Below are positions 15,441 through 26,916 of a stretch of 64,000 bases of DNA, in pieces. Source of the DNA: Vespula vulgaris (taxonomy: Eukaryota; Arthropoda; Insecta; Hymenoptera; Vespidae); contig NC_066588.1 of assembly GCF_905475345.1 (NCBI RefSeq), forward strand, positions 7,079,501-7,143,500, given 5' to 3'. The translations under genes and the position numbers were made by a program. Position 1 is the first letter of the stretch. Each line of letters starts with the position of its first letter. A model generated the notes under the pieces. It worked only from the letters and a program-made list of their open reading frames with translations, was not told the origin of the DNA and searched no databases.

Positions 15441-17629
15441 GAAAAAAAGTGCAGAGAATGAAGAAACGAGAAATACATAATAAATGTTCACTAATTTTTT
15501 GAACGTTTTCCAAGCGTGCAACTAATTTCTAGAAAAGTACATTCCTTTGTCTTTTTTCCTCGTCTTGATTTGGATCTGCATTGAAACTTATCTCGATCCT
15601 CTACAATTAATCATCTTAAACACGATCAACGTTTAATTTTCATCGAGTCGTCTATCCTTCCTCCGTTTTTTGTCCGCTCTCGTTTTAGAACCTTCGTTTT
15701 TCCGCGACATTTAAGATAAAAAACGCGCTCGGCGAACGAAGACTCCGATTACCAGAAAATGCACGTCGTTACGAAGGTCAGGCTCAGTGTAATAAGAGCG
15801 ACGATAACGAGATTTACATAGTTAGGTGGTAACGGGATAGCGAGTGGTCCAGACTACCAATTTTTTTTTCTTCTCTTTTGTCCTCTCGATCGATTACGAA
15901 AGTTCGTTCACTGAATACGTTTCTTGTTCTTTCTCCTTAACGTCAACGTTATAACGAGATGTTTAATTATTTGAAAACGTCACTTTCTATTATGCAGCCT
16001 GAAGTAAACAAGCCTGCAGACATTATGGAATACATTTTTAAATTTGCTTCTTAATAATAAATACGATCACGTTTTCGTCGTCTATAATAAATCTAATTGG
16101 GTGTTCGTTCGATGTTAATGTAAATGCCGTTAGCACAAAATTGTTTCTATAGTTCTATTCTTTCTCTTTCTCTCTCTTTTTTCCCTCCCTTTTTTTCTGT
16201 TCCGTTTTCAAATGCCCACGTAACACCATCGTGATCATAAATTAGGACATTCCACGGATTCTAGAATGTACGATGCCGAATTCAATTAGATTTAGGTAAT
16301 ACGTATTTTTTCCTTTCCACTGCTTTTCGCCAAGCACGAAGTGTCTGTCGTGTTTCGACCATTAATTACACATTGTTCTCTATTTGGGACGTAAGATATG
16401 AACTGGATAGAACTATGATATTCATCGTTAGTATTTCGAAATGAATATGAAGTTGTGTGTTTCATTTGGAAATGTTTCGGTCTTTAAAAGAATAAGTGTG
16501 ACATGAATAAGGGATGCTGGTGAATTGATTGATTATTGATCTGCATACAACATCGAACAATTTTTATAGAATTATTACTTTTTTTTTACATTATTTCATA
16601 AATTTTATTCGTCGATTTTAACGTACTTTGTTTATTATATTAATGATTTTTATTTAAATGAAACACGAGTCAGATTATCTTTATCGGTTAAAAAATATTC
16701 TTCTGTTCCTGATTGACTAGTATCAGTTTTATGGATATGATATAAGAAAAGTTTTCATTTTTTAAATTTCCTCAAAAAATAAATATATTTTACACATTTT
16801 TGTTTATGGAAAGTCTGTGCGAATAGTACTCTAAAACTTTCACTTATTCATCGGAAATCTTCCGTACAAAATATATAAATGTTCTTGTTCGACATATTAA
16901 TATTGTTCAACATATTGTAATATTACAAATCTTGTAACTTACTCGATGTAATAATTAAAATCCTCTTCGATGTTGCACGATGGCCCAATGAGAGTGTCGT
17001 TCATCGATTATAAATCACGATATCGACGTTTAGGAACTGTGCAAATAAGATAGACTTATCGCGTTTAATAATGCATTTGATTGAACGTGAATCATGATTC
17101 GAATCACGTGTCGTGTAAAAATCTGATAGACTTCCGAACGATTAAAATCTTGTCACTGTAACGAAGAACAAAGCGTGAAATTTCGAAGATGATAATGAAA
17201 TTTTGATCGATTATATCCTGTTGCTCGTGTAATAATTGACGAAGGAATATTGTCAAGGATAAATGATTATTATAGTACACACTGCCGTATTTTGTAAAAT
17301 AATGATCCGATAAAAAAAAGTTACACTAATTTCGTTCGATATGATAAATTTTTTCTAGTTTATATATCTTTCTTTTGTCGTCATAAAATAGGCACTGTCC
17401 ACTCAATCAAGATAAAAATTATTGACAAAGATACTTCTTTGTTTATACTTAGACTACTTTTAATTGATTATATTCCACGAAAGAAAGTTTATAAAATAAT
17501 TATAACGTAGAAGAATTGAGTTTAATTGGATTATTTTTTGGATAAAAAGAAAACTCCGTTTATATTTCGATGTCATTTATATCTAATAAAGTTTAAAAGT
17601 CACCAACTTAAGAACGACTATAGGGGATA

Positions 17630-17760
17630 TACAGAAGGAGCATGTTTTCGGCTCGGCGGTCGCGCGCGTACTGAAAATCCCAGAAACCACCCCCATCGAC
17701 CCTAGTGTTCGCTCCCGTTTCCATACAGATAGCGGACTGTATTATATCCACAAAACGTAT
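17630..17760. other. GC-rich island in AT-rich DNA
   Basis: About 100 bases clearly richer in G and C than their surroundings, with a CG-dinucleotide cluster (CGGCGGTCGCGCGCG at about 17655) and a following C-rich stretch. No reading frame or RNA fold is recognised. It could be a promoter, an enhancer or the remnant of an insertion. Confidence 0.4.
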
Positions 17761-19578
17761 CACATTTGTACTTACGATTTAAAATGTTTAACTTTTATAA
17801 ATGAAAATTAAATAATATCTTTTTTATTGTCAATTTAATCTTTCCTTTTTATAATATTTTCGTGACTTAAAACGATTTGAAATCAAATTGAATTTAATCG
17901 AAATCCTTTCATTGGCGATCAATTAATTGTTATAATTAACGTTTTATCATCTTTCGTTCATATTTCTTTTTTTTATCTAGAAAAATATTGATAATTTCTT
18001 ACGTAAATAAAATGAAATAAATTTTTAATGAAACTCCAGTAATGGAATTTGCCATCTCGATTTTTATAAATGAGAAGTATATCGATCAAGAGTACGTGAC
18101 AATAAATGATGTACCAAAAATCAAACTATGAGAAAGACCATCGGATAGAATTCTCACGTTGTCACGTTTATCTGGTGGTACGTAGTTCATTTACGTAGAA
18201 AATTATATGAATATATTATCAAACAATATCAAAGCGAAATGTTGTACCACTACAATATTTAATGAGCATTTGAATTATTGATATTCCAATAATTACGTTC
18301 TTCAGTAACAAAGGAAATATGTTTGAACTATGACGATAATCATGCGTAATCTATATATCTGTTATTTACAATCTTTTATTGATTAATTTTTTATATTCTA
18401 GTGTAATTTTACTTTTTCGAATATGCATTTGAAATGAATCGAATAAATAAATATTTACATTGGTTTATTATCGTACTGTGACAAAAATCATATAGATGGA
18501 AAAATAAGATAAAGGGATTGAATATAAAAACATAGTTAATTCAGTCGCCGTCTTATCGAGTCAATATCGTTGCATTTAAGAGGACATGCAAGTCAAATGT
18601 ATTATCAAGTGCGGCTTTAACAAAATTGCAATAAACCACGATAAAAACGCAATGTCCGATATAATTCTATTCCCATTGTAGACATTTTTCTTCCAATTAA
18701 ATTAAGATATACAAATGTTTTCTCTTCGATTGAGAGAGAACTCGATTAAGTCTATTCACTATCTTTTATTCGAAACGTGTGTTGTAAGTTCAGCGACAGA
18801 TATGAATAAGATTGTCCCGGTGATCTGTTCTATTTAGCACAAATAATCGTAAAACGCTTATCATCTTGAAATATACAATTTTATTGCTATATTTTTTAAG
18901 AAATTTAAAATAGAAAAATTAGAAAATATTTTCTTTATAATTTTGAAAATGTATAATAGATTCTCTATCACAGGCAAATAAAATTTCTCAGCTTTAAATA
19001 TCTTTTCTATTATTCTATATCTAAACACCGTTAATAACTTTTCAAACATCTTTAATATCAAGTTTCTCTCTTTGATCTATATAACATTAAAAGAAAAAGA
19101 AGAAGATTAGTAGGGAAAAAGAAAAGAAGAGGAAAAAAGGAAGAAAATTAGTAAAAAAGAAGAGATGAACATAACGAGAAAAGAAGATAACGAGAAAAGT
19201 CCGATCCTCTTAACAATCTAGTCTGGGAAAAAAAGAACAGAAAGAAAATAAAAGAAAACCGGAAGATGCGATAGAACGCATACGAGTGTAAAAATGATGA
19301 AACTCAGAACGAGGAGTAGACATCATGAAGATCGTTTCACCTACGCAATAACAGAGCTCAATTTTTCCTAACAATAAGAAGGAGACCTTTCAAGGGACCT
19401 ACACTCGAGAGTTCTATACAACACTGAGAGAAAGTAGTCCATCCAGAACTCCACACCCAAAGATCTCATCTGAGAGATATTAGAATAATTAATCTAAAAT
19501 AATCGTTTAAACTATTATATGTAGCCATTCACTCGGTAGTATTTGCGTCACATTAGATTTCGTACATAATTAATGCCG

Positions 19579-19613
19579 ACTCAGGTCTCACGACGCGAAG
19601 GTTGCTGCATCTG
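19579..19613 (+). repeat. Left copy of outer 35-base inverted repeat
   Basis: The motif (starting ACTCAGGTCTCAC and ending GTTGCTGCATCTG) recurs in reverse complement at 23266-23300 with 30 of 35 positions identical by my alignment. The pair brackets the foldback element but is separated from it by about 210 bases on the left and 820 on the right, so it may be the end of a larger host element or two copies of an unrelated dispersed motif. Confidence 0.65.
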
Positions 19614-19826
19614 AAAATTTATTTATGACTTTGCATATAAAAATATAAAGCGGTGTGTATTCAACACGATCAATTTTAAATCGTTAGTACCGCGAGATTT
19701 ATTTCTTGTAGCTATACATTTCATTGTCGTTTTCATAGCTCACCTATATCACGAATGTTCCTGTAAATTTCATTTTCAAATATTCGTAACTTGATATAAG
19801 ATACTAACAAAATTTTTACTGGAAAG

Positions 19827-22441
19827 TTCTTTATTAAAACTTGTTAATACCGATTATTTTCGCGAGAGAAAAATATTTAAAAATGCATTGAAATATTCAA
19901 ATTGCAAGTAATTATAAACGCGTATGAAACGAGAAGATTCTATCCTTAGGTAAGAAATATATAAAGAAATAAGAAATTATTCACGAGTAAATCTCCGAAG
20001 AAATTTACTTGTGGTCACTCGATGCTCTTCTATTAATTAATTACAATCAATCAATCATGCCGATTTGGATCTTTTATTCTCGACATGGTTGAGTGATCGG
20101 AGGGATTTAAAAATTCACGTACTACTTAAGAAGTTCTGCGGTAGCAAAACACTCGTCTACGATTTAGGTCGAAATTGAGGATGAACCACGTAGGTGGTTG
20201 GAAATGAAAAGGTCGATATCAATGTTGGTTAAGATCTCCTTCAGTGATGCACTGACTCTAATATATGCTATTTTTTAACTGATGGTTATTGTGTTGCACA
20301 GTGTGCAACTGTCACAATGATATACTGACTCTCATATATGCGAGTTATTTTTTAACTGATGGTCATTGAATTTATTTCGCGAAACTCTATTATCTTTTAT
20401 AAATATAGTCTGTGCAACTGTTAAAAAAGGAAAAATACTGATTCTAATAACATTTACATACTTGTTTAAAACATGAAACGAGCAAACACTGTTTCTACAT
20501 CGCGATTTTTAGTTTTAGCGATAAAAACACTTGATTACATTATTCTTTCGTGTGCGTTTGCAATGAAATTCAGAAAAATTTAACATTATAATATGAAATA
20601 ATATACTTTGAACACATTTCAAATTGCTTAAATACTTCTAGAATAATCGAAAATATAATTTATTTAAGTTTACTCGTTGGAGGAGAAATTGCTTTGATGT
20701 TTACTCGACGGAATGTAAAAGAAAACTGTTTTGATAACAAAGTCACTGAAAAGTTTATGTTTGTTGATATAAACAGACTACAACTATGCGTTCAAATTTT
20801 AATGTTATTTAAATATCAATTTAAATTTATTTTATATAAAATACGTTTTTCGAGCAATGGTATATTTAAATTAATGTGTTATTTATTATGTTTATATATA
20901 AATTATTAGAAAGTATGAAGTATTTAAGCTAAATGTGGGATTTGCGCGTGTTGAAATTTTTATTTTTAAGTATTTGTATTATTTGGGTCTTATGTTCGTT
21001 GTAATATTGCTAACAATATTTTATTATTTAACTATTAATTAATTACAATTCACGTACCTCGTAAATTGTTTAAATGTTTGTGGAATAATTTAATTTATTA
21101 TTTATTCACACACGAATTCACGATTTATGTTTATCGAAAGATTAATATTAAATTATTGTATCTTTTCAGAGTTTTATAATATTTTAAACAAGATATAATG
21201 TACACAAAATATGGTAAAGTACTAATATTGTACTAATGTGTACAGAAGTACTAATATTTAAACAATAATACATTCGTTTAAATATTATATAACTCAAAAT
21301 GAGCATTAAATATAAAATTATCTTAATGTAAATTTTCAATACTTAAAAATTTTGATCTCACAACTCTTGGCCACATGAAATATCAGCAAAAACAAACTTT
21401 TAACTAACTTTAAAGATTATCGAATCAGTTTTCTTTTGCATTCCAATGAGTACACATCGGAACTATTTCTTTCTATACGGGAAAGCATAAATAATTTATA
21501 ACTTCATTTATTTTATGTTAATGACAAACTAATACTTAAAGAATAGTTTATGAAATCGGGAATTAGAGTTGATGTCGATTAGTTCTTCATCATCATAGAG
21601 CAATATACTCATTATCCGATAACGAATGCTAAAAATAAATGTAAGTACATATATCCAATAATTATTCGAATAATTCTTATTATAACAATGATATTAATTA
21701 TTTTGCTTCTATTTTTCTGTTTTAGAACTTCATTGCAGTCGCGCGCCTAGCAATGAAGTAATCGAGTGTTTATATCGTTAAAAACCAAATAGTCGCGAAG
21801 TAGAAGCAGTGTTTGTACGTTCACGTTTCGCGTTTTAAACAACAAATGAACTTGCATCGACTGCGTGCAATGCAGTCGTTAGAGTCAGTGTTTGTTCGCA
21901 AAGTGTTTGCTTTTTTAACAGTTGCAGAGACTGTATTTATAAAAGACAATAGAGTTTCGCGAAGTAAATTCAATGACAGTTCGTTAAAAAATAACTACCG
22001 TGTATTAGAGTCAGTGCATCACTGAAGAGGATCTCAACCAACATCGATATCGACCTTCTCATTTCCAACCACCTACGTATCGTCCATTCTCAATTTCGAC
22101 CTAAATCGCAGACGAGTGTTTTGGAGCCATTGCAGAACTTCTTAAGTAGTAAGTGAATTTTTAAGTCCCTCCGATCACTCAACCATATCGAGGATAAAAG
22201 ATCCAAATCGGCACGACTGATTGGTTGTAATTAATTAGTAGAAGAGCATCGAGTGACCACAAGTAAATTTCTTCGGAGATTTACTCGTGAATAATTTCTT
22301 ATTTCTTTATATATTTCTTACTTAAGGATAGAATCTTCTTGTTTCATAATTATTTGCAACTTGAATATTGTAATGCATTTTTAAATATTTTTCTCTCGCG
22401 AAAATAGTAAAGAATTGGTATTAACGAGTTCTAATAAAGAA
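19827..22441. mobile_element. Foldback-type element with very long terminal inverted repeats
   Basis: The left arm (about 19827-20575) reappears in reverse complement as the right arm (about 21728-22441), with small indels and substitutions throughout. Matching landmarks are the outer end TTCTTTATTA, a TTTTCGCGAGAGAAAAATAT block, the ACCTACGTGG-type block near 20188 and 22070, and the AATTGCTTAAAC-like core border. Each arm is about 700-750 bases; the core of about 1.1 kb is AT-rich. No transposase or integrase frame is visible, so the element is non-autonomous or decayed. I could not identify a target-site duplication. Long-arm foldback elements and some large Mutator- or hAT-type non-autonomous elements have this shape; the superfamily is undetermined. 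Confidence 0.8.
20244..20371 (+). repeat. Internal direct repeats in the left arm
   Basis: Two tandem-like copies of a unit containing ACTGACTCT, ATATATGC and TTTTTTAACTGATGGT, at about 20251-20290 and 20324-20368. The right arm shows only one such unit before its start near 22025, so the left arm appears to have gained, or the right lost, a copy. Confidence 0.6.
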
Positions 22442-23541
22442 TGAGATTTGTGATAGATATTCTCTGAATTACAAGTGAAATCACATGATTTCTTCTCTAA
22501 TAATCGAAGTAATCGCTTATAAGAGTTAGAGTCCGAAGATTTTTCATTATAATTTCAAATAAAAATTAATTGAATATTGAATCAATTTTGTCGATAAATG
22601 GAGTCTGAAACATTTTACATTAATTATTAATTATTCTAGATTAATTATTCTAGTTCCTCTTGGGTGGAACTCTTGCCTATGGGCCCTTAAGAGGGTCCTT
22701 GGATGAGTCTCTTTTAATAGGGAAAAATCTAGCTCGATTTTGGTACTCTGGTTTTACTAGAGTGGAACGATATTCGATATGTTCATCTCTCGTTCTGAGT
22801 TATGTTATATTATTTTTACGTACATGCGTGTTCTGGCTTTCTTTTCTTCTGTTTCTCTTCTTCTCGTCTTCTCTTTCTTTTCTTTTCTCCTTCTCTTCTT
22901 TTTCTCCAGGCTGGATCAAGGAGTATTAGACTTATCTGCGATCGAGTAGTTGGTTGACAAGGTACATCGACGTAAGTCCATTGTATCTTCGAATGGCTGA
23001 TTCATCATCAAATTTTACATATTGGAAATATGGATAGAATGAAAGTACTCGCGCGCGTGTCGGCGGACACAAGTATGGATATTCACCAGCACGATTAAAA
23101 GTCCAACGATAGACTTCGTTTTATTGCTTGAAATTTCGAATAGAAGATCGATCGTGTTAGAGAGCGATTTATGTAGCTGCCAATGTTGCGACAGTCCTGT
23201 TATCCATAAGCGACGACTGACACTCCTCCAAATAGCATTGGGAATTCGAAATTCCCGTGGGTCTCCAGATGCAGCAACTTCCACGTGGTGAGACCTGGGT
23301 CAGTATTACTTGCTATCTATCGAAATCTAATCTGATGCAAGTACTATTGGGCGAATGGCTGCGTATTTCAATGTATTTTCAAAATCCCTTTAATCTAACT
23401 CTAAACATTAAAATACTAATACTTTACATTGCTAATAATGATATAAATATATACGTGTATATATATGTGAGTGAAAATTTTTATTTTAAATTTTAATTTT
23501 TAAAAAGGGAGGTGAACTAGATCATGATATGAATAAAAATC
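22442..23541. other. Gene-free stretch between foldback element and GEN
   Basis: It contains an 89-codon plus-strand frame at 22660-22929 with a hydrophobic Leu/Phe/Ser-rich second half, driven by a TC-rich tract, and an 89-codon minus frame at 23015-23284. Neither resembles a family I know. A small perfect inverted repeat (GGGAATT-CGA-AATTCCC) lies at about 23240. I do not call a gene. Confidence 0.5.
23266..23300 (-). repeat. Right copy of outer 35-base inverted repeat
   Basis: Reverse-complement partner of 19579-19613 (30 of 35 positions agree). See that entry for interpretation. Confidence 0.65.
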
Positions 23542-23547
23542 TTTATT
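23542..23547 (-). terminator. Likely GEN polyadenylation signal
   Basis: AATAAA on the minus strand about 160 bases downstream of the GEN stop codon, followed by a T/G-rich stretch. It is the nearest canonical signal I could see. Confidence 0.5.
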
Positions 23548-23708
23548 TTGTACAAAGATGTTTAAGTCTGTTAAAGTCGGTAAAATGGACGATTTTTAAT
23601 TAAATATATATGTATATATACAGTATTACAATATTGTCATATAAAAATTCTTTTAGATTCTTTAATATTTAACATGCACAATATATCTAAATACAATACA
23701 TACAAAAG

Positions 23709-26377
23709 CTATACATTTTCTATATCTGTTTCGTTCATAAGATCATTAAAGCCGAAACTACATTTTGTTATATTAAATTTTTTACTTTTTCTAGTAGTAT
23801 CTTTTTTACATCTCCTCTGAATTCTTTCATATATTGGTACATAAGATTCTATATCATCAAATTCATCAGGAATATCGTTCATTATGTTTTTTGTGATTGA
23901 TACATCACGATCACATTTGATAGAGTTACATTTTGTACTTCCCATATCTTTAACAAGATTCTGATTACTCGTTGAAACAACTACGCTATCTGAATCACTT
24001 TTAATTATGCTAGAAATTTCATTAACTCTATGCTCATCTTGAAAAGTATATCTATTACATATACTATCTATTACCCCGGTCATATTTAGATCAGCATCCT
24101 CATTTTCGCTCGTAAAATCTTCAGGAGAAAGCTCAAGAAACATCCTGTCTAATGTACTATCTAATTTTACCTTAACTTTTTCTAATTCTAATACTCTCCT
24201 CATTTGAGGCGGATATTTAACACCATCCTTTGAATATTTTACAAAATTCTGATCAACATTCTTGTCAATATTATCCTCGTTAGGATCACATCCTTGTTTA
24301 GATCTTTTCGGCGTTATACTCATTCTCTCAAATGATTCTTCTAATGATAAAGGTCGAGTTTTTAAAATAAAATCGTCGATCTTTCTATTATTTTGATCTT
24401 CGACAAGCTTTTTCTTAGTTTTTCTTTGAGGCTTTTTCACGTTACCTTCGTCAATGGTATTAATATTTCTATCTTTATTTAGTTTTCGTTTACTAGTGGT
24501 TTTTTTTTGTGGTTTCTTTTTATTCTTTTCCATTTCAAAAGATTCGACTAAGTCCGGATAACATTTCAAAACAACGACTTGTGGTTCGATAGTTACAAGC
24601 TCCTTATTTGTAATATCATCGTCGTTATTTTCCTTATCTGATATGTCATAACACATTTTTAACTTCTCTCTTATACCAGAAGTATCTGTCCATATGATTT
24701 CATAATTGGCGATAGATTTTATATTCCGTACTTTCTTTATCCTTTCAGGTATAAATAAATTATTTATCGAGAAATACATATCAGGAGAAATACTTGGAAG
24801 ATAACGAAGCTGCCATCTTGTTGCTAAAGGAAAAATTTTTTCAAACGCATATTGTGGCTCCCAAGTTAAATATTTATCAACGAAATCCTAAAATAATTAT
24901 TCATCATATATTTATGCACGTATCAGGAATTTCGTTTTTATACAACTTATATTATAACTTACAATATATTTATCTATTTGTGGCTGTTTCCATTCTAAAT
25001 CTAATTTTGATGGTATAGAATGTTTTCGAATCAAAAATTCATCTAAGAGTTCCTGATCTGGAAAATCCTCTTTAAGACGAGCCTTTTTTCTAATTTGTAT
25101 CTCGTTTAATATAAGTGTTCTTTCCTCTCTGTTAAGTATGATAATGTTTTTAGATTAGAGATGAATTATAATTAAAAGAATACAAAATGAAAGTCTTACT
25201 TATATGCATCTTTGCATTTAATAACAGTACCGCATTCCATGCAACCTGATTTTGTATGTTTATGTAATTTTCCTGTGTGACCACATGATGTACATACATT
25301 GGGATTTAATAAATCAGCCTCCATTTTTTCAAAACTTGTATCAGTACTCCAACTTTTTATTCTAAAAAATATTATGTTCTTTATCAAATGTTAATGTACC
25401 AATTGTAATTCAGAAATATAATATTTACCTTTCTAAAACACAAGAATCACTGACAGTTTTAAAAAATTTCAAAGCTGCCTCTTTCCCTACACCATTTACA
25501 CCTTCGTTATAATCACATCCACATAATAAAGCAAGTGCTATCATTTTATTTCTTCCTAAATTTAGAGTATTTTCTATTTTTTCTATATTATACTCATCAA
25601 CAGCTCCACCAGTACCAGATCTATTTCCTTGAGCACTTATACAAAAATTTCGATATACGACTTTTGCACCATATAAAAAACAATCACTATCTTGACTTAT
25701 ACAACCATCTACAAGCTAAAAAATAGAATATAATGAACAGTCTATTTTATAGAAATAAATTAGTTCCAAATCACTTACACCATCCTCATTTAAATAAGCA
25801 CACATAGCTTCAGCTTCTCCTTCACTTTGCACGCATGCTATACCTATATATCTAAGTAGTTCTTTGCATTCGTTAAGAATTCTATTAAAATTAGTTCTTC
25901 CTCCTTTCCTAGCAATATTTCTTTCCTGAAATCCAGCTCGAATATTATTCCTCTTTTCAATAGTTTTGTGTTTTAATGTCGGTGCTTTCCCCTCTAATAC
26001 AAATACCGGTATTATTCCTTGTGTAAGAAGAAATGCAGTACGAAAAAATAGATTCCTATAACAACGCAATTATATACTTAAGGAAATGCATCACATCGTA
26101 ATAAACTTAATCTTATACATAATTGTTACAATAATATTTAAGTACAATATATACAAAATAAAATATCCCTATTATTTATAAATATTTAATGTAACATTAA
26201 CAAGTAAGGTTATACATACCTAAGATACATTTTCGGTTGAACGTTATGATCAGTAACGCTTTGACTATCTACTACCCAACAACTCAAATCAATTGCTATA
26301 ACTTTTCCTTGAAGTTCGAACAACGGTCTTCTCTCGCATAAAGGTGATAAAATATTCCAAAGATCCTTTACACCCAT
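23709..26377 (-). CDS. Gen: GEN, XPG-family Holliday-junction resolvase / flap endonuclease
   Basis: Six exons on the minus strand: 26377-26220, 26055-25779, 25715-25429, 25361-25200, 25128-24963, 24887-23709; 2229 bases, 742 residues, all phases compatible. The family cuts Holliday junctions and 5' flaps in recombination repair in the nucleus. The start is the second ATG of the frame because GEN proteins begin MGVKDLW; a mature free N-terminus is expected in this family. XPG-N spans about 1-95 with Asp30 (AIDLSCW). XPG-I has the acidic set Glu133/Glu135 (SEGEAEA) and Asp154/Asp156 (SQDSD), then the helix-hairpin-helix region CGCDYNEGVNGVGKEAA. A CxxC...CxxC cluster (exon 4) and a chromodomain-like segment (about 385-430, YEIIWTD) follow. 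The long tail is Lys-rich and disordered. All catalytic acids seem present, so it should be active. Confidence 0.92.
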
Positions 26378-26916
26378 TTTGATAATTCGATTCAAAACTC
26401 ATAAACATTTACGAAACATACGCAACTCCGCATAAACAATGACGTGACGCACCTAGCGGTAGTATCTCAAACTAAAATTAAAATTTTCACAATTCGGATT
26501 ACTATTAATTATAAGTCCTACGTCATATCGTGTTATTGCGTAACTTATATTTACCAAGAAACTTAATTTATACAAGCATGGTTCGTAAAAAATGAAATTG
26601 ATTAAAATTTTGACGTAAAGATTTCATTAATATCGACGGAGCACGATAAGATCGCGAAATGTACATTGACTTTCTACTTTTGTCACAGAGGTTCTCAAAG
26701 TCAGTTTTATAAGTTCACCTTCCCCCTCCATAGAAGAATCTTCACATTTATGTTCATTCGTGACGTGAACATGTGTTTGCGTATCGTGAACGTGCTCTCG
26801 CAATCTTACTGTAATCTTTGAATACGAGACGTGTTTGTACCGTTTAATAAAATATTGTAATGGCAGATTGGTTAATGGTTTGTGTAATGCATCTTTAATA
26901 AAAATAAAAACGTAAT
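26378..26916. promoter_or_regulatory. Bidirectional promoter region of GEN and SEC23IP
   Basis: The two start codons face away from each other across only 539 bases, so both 5' untranslated regions and any promoter must lie here or in the first introns. A short GC-richer patch with ACGTGA/CACGT-like motifs lies at 26760-26800. No TATA box at a convincing position was seen. A 100-codon minus frame at 26627-26929 overlaps the SEC23IP start and looks like a chance frame. Confidence 0.6.

Larger units (their letters stand above)
1..19578. other. Gene-free AT-rich region (intergenic or distant intron)
   Basis: I find no open reading frame here with family similarity or a credible exon chain. The longer frames (for example 14960-15478 minus) run through CT/GA dinucleotide tracts or A/T-rich sequence and have no recognisable domain. 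The stretch holds many microsatellites, listed separately where clear, and one GC-rich patch near 17640. It could be intergenic or belong to a long intron of a gene lying to the left; nothing in the window decides this. Confidence 0.6.

Noticed and set aside
14960..15521. Long overlapping minus-strand frames (172, 94 and 82 codons)
   Set aside because: They run through a (GA)n microsatellite and give Leu-Ser repeats in all frames, with no domain or splice support.
20694..20909. 71-codon frame in the foldback core, considered as a transposase fragment
   Set aside because: Too short and AT-driven; no catalytic motif or similarity to any transposase that I know.
21813..22025. 70-codon frame in the right arm of the foldback element
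   Set aside because: It lies entirely within the inverted repeat, and the matching left-arm sequence does not keep the frame open.
22660..22929. 89-codon plus-strand frame with a membrane-like C-terminal half
   Set aside because: The hydrophobic half comes from a TTC/TCT-rich tract; no splice partners or similarity.
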